DNA of 21,870 nt from contig CAJNOQ010002995.1 in assembly GCA_905250885.1 (NCBI GenBank), forward strand, positions 1-21,870, in the 5' to 3' direction. A model generated the notes under the pieces. The model saw only the letters and a program-made list of their open reading frames with translations. It was not told the DNA's origin and did no database searches. The stretch is from Didymodactylos carnosus. Taxonomy: Eukaryota; Rotifera; Eurotatoria; Philodinida; Philodinidae. A program made the translations under genes and the position numbers. This document shows positions 19,042 to 21,870 of the stretch, piece by piece; position 1 is the first letter of the stretch, and each line of letters begins with the position of its first letter.

Positions 19042-19685
19042 ATTGACTTTTCTTATAGAAAACTAGCAAAACAGCTGGTGTTATTTGTGAACATACTCGA
19101 CATTACAGTTTTAACATAGCTTTATCTGAAACTAATTTCATACTATTTAGGGAAGCCGTCAAAAATAAGTCTGCACGCATAGTCTACGAGTAGATCAATA
19201 TCATTCTCTTTGCTTTTTCTTTCTCTGGTTTTGCTGAATAAAAGAAATCGGATACATATCTATGTACAGAATAGAACAAATGTTTATTTTTTAATATCGG
19301 TTACACAATCTAACACAATTTAAAGCTGAATTGTATTCTTTCTGTTCATAAATATAAGTTACACATATACGTACTTAAATATCCGTTTTCGAATTAAGTA
19401 ATCTATTTTATCGCATTATGAAGATTTTTTTCTTTTCAACGAAAGCAAAACGATACATGAGACATTTTCCTGATTTTCGCACAAGTTAGCTAACTAAAAT
19501 AGCCTTAATTTAAAAGGCACCCTTCCTTCAATTTTTAACGAATGTATTCCACAAATGATTGTAGTGAAATATAAAAAAGATTCAACACACGGTGATGCTG
19601 ATGAATTCTAATTCAATGCCGCAAAATGACTTAGGAATTGATCGGATCAGAGGACAACAGCAAGACGCAAAAAATTCATCAAATT

Positions 19686-19764
19686 TGTACTCGAGTCCAT
19701 ACTCGAGTAAAATTTTCGTGTACTCATACTCGTACTCGAGAAAGTGTCTATTCGCCCATCTCTA
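19686..19764. mobile_element. Possible right end of a hAT-like element
   Basis: Repeated TACTCGAG/TACTCG units (19686-19740) lead to CGCCCATCTCTA at 19753-19764. The reverse complement, TAGAGATGGGCG, is a common hAT terminal motif. No left end with the expected flanking octamer ATTCAGAT was found in the window, so the element is truncated or the match is accidental. Confidence 0.4.
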
Positions 19765-19769
19765 ATTCA

Positions 19770-19812
19770 GATAGTCTATAGGTAGCTGAATTTCAGCTAC
19801 CCATCGACTATC
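19770..19812. repeat. 43-bp near-perfect palindrome
   Basis: GATAGTCTATAGGTAGCTGAA (left, 21 bases) and its inverted partner on the right share all but two bases, around a single central T. It starts 6 bases after the hAT-like terminus. Confidence 0.8.
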
Positions 19813-20043
19813 CGATAGTTTGTCACCTATAATCGCTGCCAATTCTCTATTATTCATGGAATCTGGCCAGGGTTTGATGACAACTGTGGAACGTTTATTC
19901 TAGTGGCAGACCCATCTGCCGTAGTCAGTGGTGTTTTGAATGACTCAAAGATGATAAAATATATAGATTGCCGTTTTCGGCAGTCGAAAGAGAACAGCTT
20001 AATCTATATTTGCATAAGCAGAAGCATTTTTGAACAAATGTCT

Positions 20044-20081
20044 GAAACTGGTTTTTCAGAGGATGTCTGAAAACCAGTTTC
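20044..20081. repeat. Hairpin, 16-17-bp arms
   Basis: GAAACTGGTTTTTCAGA, spacer GGATG, TCTGAAAACCAGTTTC: one base bulged, otherwise perfect. No T-run follows that would suggest a terminator. Confidence 0.75.
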
Positions 20082-20710
20082 TAAGCCAAACGTTTTATAC
20101 AGCAACCTATCAATTTTTTTTCATAGATAGATGGTCCAAAGTGACTTCTACAGAATAAGGCCTAAATATAAGTCCTAGTTTGCTTGGTTCAGAAGCTTTC
20201 GACGCTTTTCCAGAAGCCCTGGAACCTCTCTATAGCTTCTCTATTTGGACTTTTAAAATTATTTAGAGTTATCCATCAGGAAGAGCATCGCTCAAAACCC
20301 TTATGTACTTAGATTTATCAAAATCCGTGCTGCTGACCTTCAGATGGAATTTTCATGTTACACGCCTACTGGATTCGTCCTAAACGATAAGTATATTTTG
20401 TTGAAAGATTGATTAAAATCTAAAATTCAGTCTGGGTTACCCTGTAGACAAAAGTTAGCTTCAAAATAAAGCGAACCTGACTCATCCAGCATTGTATAAT
20501 CCAACAAACTGTCTGAGAACATTTCAGATCCCGCTACCCGTTCAAGTTTGATCCCTTTCAGCGACATTTCCTGAACATTCATAAATGCCACTTTCGAAAC
20601 TTTATCGGCAATACAACTAAAGGGCAGTGACGATCATTTTCCTGAGAAGAGGAATATTTGATGCAAAAGTGAAAAAATAAAAATAATACATGAAATCGAG
20701 CGTACCTATA

Positions 20711-20750
20711 AAAGAAAAATCACGTCAGTCGACAGCTGCTATTTTTCTTT
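20711..20750. repeat. Inverted repeat, perfect 10-bp arms
   Basis: AAAGAAAAAT at 20711 and ATTTTTCTTT at 20741, spacer of 20 bases. It lies about 65 bp upstream of the TATA box of the ribozyme-bearing unit. Confidence 0.6.
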
Positions 20751-20813
20751 AAATATACAGTCTAACCACTGATATATCAAAAAATCGTACCTCGGCATGT
20801 ATATATATTTGGG

Positions 20814-20840
20814 TATAAATAGCATCATGCCATTCTCAGT
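20814..20840 (+). promoter_or_regulatory. TATA box and initiator-like motif upstream of the hammerhead
   Basis: TATAAATAG at 20814-20822 and TCAGT at 20836-20840 (matches the invertebrate initiator). TATA to candidate +1 A (20838) is 24 bp, slightly short of the usual spacing. A transcript from here would begin just before the first hairpin and carry the ribozyme within its first 140 nt. Inferred from motif and context. Confidence 0.4.
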
Positions 20841-20843
20841 AAG

Positions 20844-20918
20844 TTACTTTTCGAGTTCAGATCATATTGATCAGAACAGAAAAGTAATACCTTCGAGTTC
20901 TAAACATCTGAACCGAAG
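20844..20918 (+). ncRNA. Two symmetrical RNA hairpins preceding the hammerhead
   Basis: Hairpin 1 (20844-20887): TTACTTTT, GTTC and GATC pair in order with GATC, GAAC and AAAAGTAA, with small internal loops. Hairpin 2 (20891-20918): CTTCG, bulged A and GTTC pair with GAAC and CGAAG around a 9-base loop. Both share the block CGAGTTC. They abut the ribozyme, whose stem I begins at 20918, suggesting one structured RNA domain. Confidence 0.55.
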
Positions 20919-20978
20919 AGTATAAGGACCACCTGATGAGACCGTTGACCATCGGTCGAAACGCGTCGTGGTATGCTC
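20918..20978 (+). ncRNA. Type I hammerhead self-cleaving ribozyme
   Basis: All invariant core elements are present: CUGAUGA (20933-20939), GAA (20958-20960), the A-U pair 15.1-16.1 (20961 and 20966) and GUC at the cleavage site (cut expected after C20967). Stem II is 5 bp (GACCG 20940-20944 with CGGUC 20953-20957) with an 8-base loop. Stem III is minimal: A-U and C-G closing a 2-base gap (20961-20966). Stem I is open and bipartite: ACCAC 20928-20932 with GUGGU 20968-20972, then a 4-base bulge AAGG, then GAGUAU 20918-20923 with AUGCUC 20973-20978 (one G-U wobble). Short stem III and bulged stem I are typical of hammerheads in Penelope-like elements and metazoan retrozymes; such forms often cleave best as dimers. 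No second copy was found in the window. Confidence 0.85.
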
Positions 20979-21870
20979 AAGCAAAATGCTTCCGTCGTGT
21001 CTCGAAACCGACAGGAAGAAGTGGCGTTTTGTATTCACTGGAGAGAGTGTATAAAGTCAAATCCTAGTGCGTCTCCGCGAGTATTAGTGTCACTTTTGAC
21101 CAATACCAGGAGATCCGATGAGATACTTTATTACCCCACGATAGTGAAGATGAAATACGCTTTTTCTTGTTTGTATTTTACATTTTTTTCTCCAAGTACC
21201 AGTCTTATAGAATGGGCTCTCAACTTCAAAATGAGGAAGCACACGGTCTTAACTAACGCTTGAGTACTGACTAATCACCTTGACGCATAGGGTCCTGTTT
21301 TATCTTTTATTAATAAGAAGAATATAAAAATTTTGAAAAACGAGAATCACTCCAGAAAAATATTTTCCTCCTGTTTTAAGCTAAATTATTCAATTTATGC
21401 CCTTTAAAGATAGTTTCAATTAGATAAATTGACATGACGGTGCCATAGAACTAAATGTGTCATATTGAAATGGTGTATCTTATGAGGTCTTTTTGATACA
21501 AAAAATAACGCTGAAAAACGCGATTTTCCTCGTTAAAGGGCTACAATTTGCCGATTAAAGTGTTCAAATAAATGGCTCAAATAGCGCGCGTTTACGGAAT
21601 ATTTTATTTTATACGTTGTAACACATTAAGTCGTAGTAAGTAACGCGTTCTCTAACGTAGTTTAACGACTACAACGAGATAAAAAGTGAAACGCGTGACT
21701 TCTGAGTAAAATTCTGTGTTCTTTATCGGTTCGGATATCATAATTAAGAAAACAATTATTTGATATGTCAAGTAAGTGAATGTTTTTATTATATATTACA
21801 TATACAGAAGAGTAGAAAACTTGTCAAAATTGGTCGAGGGTCTCTGAAGGGATAATGCCCCGTTTCTGGC
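20979..21870. other. Downstream of ribozyme, no gene recognised
   Basis: A frame of 96 codons (20973-21263, +) begins inside the 3' strand of hammerhead stem I and has no recognisable domain. It is probably not translated, but could be leader or non-coding body of the same element. The rest is AT-rich with no RT, GIY-YIG or other motif. Confidence 0.45.

Larger units (their letters stand above)
19042..20710. other. Intergenic, no gene recognised
   Basis: No ORF of 60 codons or more and no RNA gene recognised. Contains a hAT-like terminus (19753-19764), a 43-bp palindrome (19770-19812) and a hairpin (20044-20081), each listed separately. Confidence 0.55.

Noticed and set aside
1..21870. CRISPR array, bacterial operon or prophage
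   Set aside because: No regularly spaced direct repeats and no prokaryotic gene organisation; introns and eukaryotic transposons dominate.

Overview
The window looks like a gene-poor, AT-rich stretch of an invertebrate nuclear genome, most likely a bdelloid rotifer. The reasons are: very short GT-AG introns (54 and 55 bp) in one gene; an intronless rhodopsin-like 7TM receptor of the divergent kind that is hugely expanded in bdelloids; Penelope-like (PLE) reverse-transcriptase remnants; and a dense, diverse load of small inverted-repeat elements. The species assignment is inference. There is no operon structure and nothing bacterial.

Layout. 1-5128 holds no convincing gene. It carries a terminal hairpin (1-124), a 543-bp foldback element (1152-1694) and a 711-bp inverted-repeat element bounded by TTAA (3253-3963). 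5129-9880 (+) is the main gene: four exons joining to 511 codons, with about five ankyrin repeats followed by two kinesin-light-chain-style TPRs. Its first two introns are tiny. The third is 3107 bp and is full of transposon material: a 171-bp MITE, an antisense PLE RT fragment and an 820-bp foldback element. 9881-13067 is intergenic, with only palindromes and one decayed CCGTAA-rich element. 13068-13523 (+) is a PLE RT pseudogene with a YLDD active-site motif and three in-frame stops. 14230-14292 is a 26-bp-arm hairpin, and 14344-14539 is a hAT-type MITE with an exact 8-bp target duplication (CCGCTCGG). It interrupts the end of an open frame.

15383-16564 (-) is the 7TM receptor. As assembled it contains an exact 227-bp duplication around a single N (15997), almost certainly a contig-join artefact; collapsed, the protein is 317 aa. 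A second N (18643) has the same signature. 16716-17229 holds two divergent, protein-like fragments. 17473-18345 is a cluster of three inverted-repeat sequences, one of them a lone copy of the terminal repeat of the intron-3 foldback element.

The most interesting signal is at 20711-20978: a TATA box, an initiator-like TCAGT, two symmetrical hairpins and then a complete type I hammerhead ribozyme (20918-20978). All core nucleotides are present, with a bipartite stem I, a 5-bp stem II and a minimal stem III. This architecture is typical of hammerheads carried by Penelope-like elements and metazoan retrozymes, which fits the PLE remnants elsewhere in the window. No PLE protein is visible beside it, so it may be the end of an element, a solo terminal repeat or an independent retrozyme-like unit.
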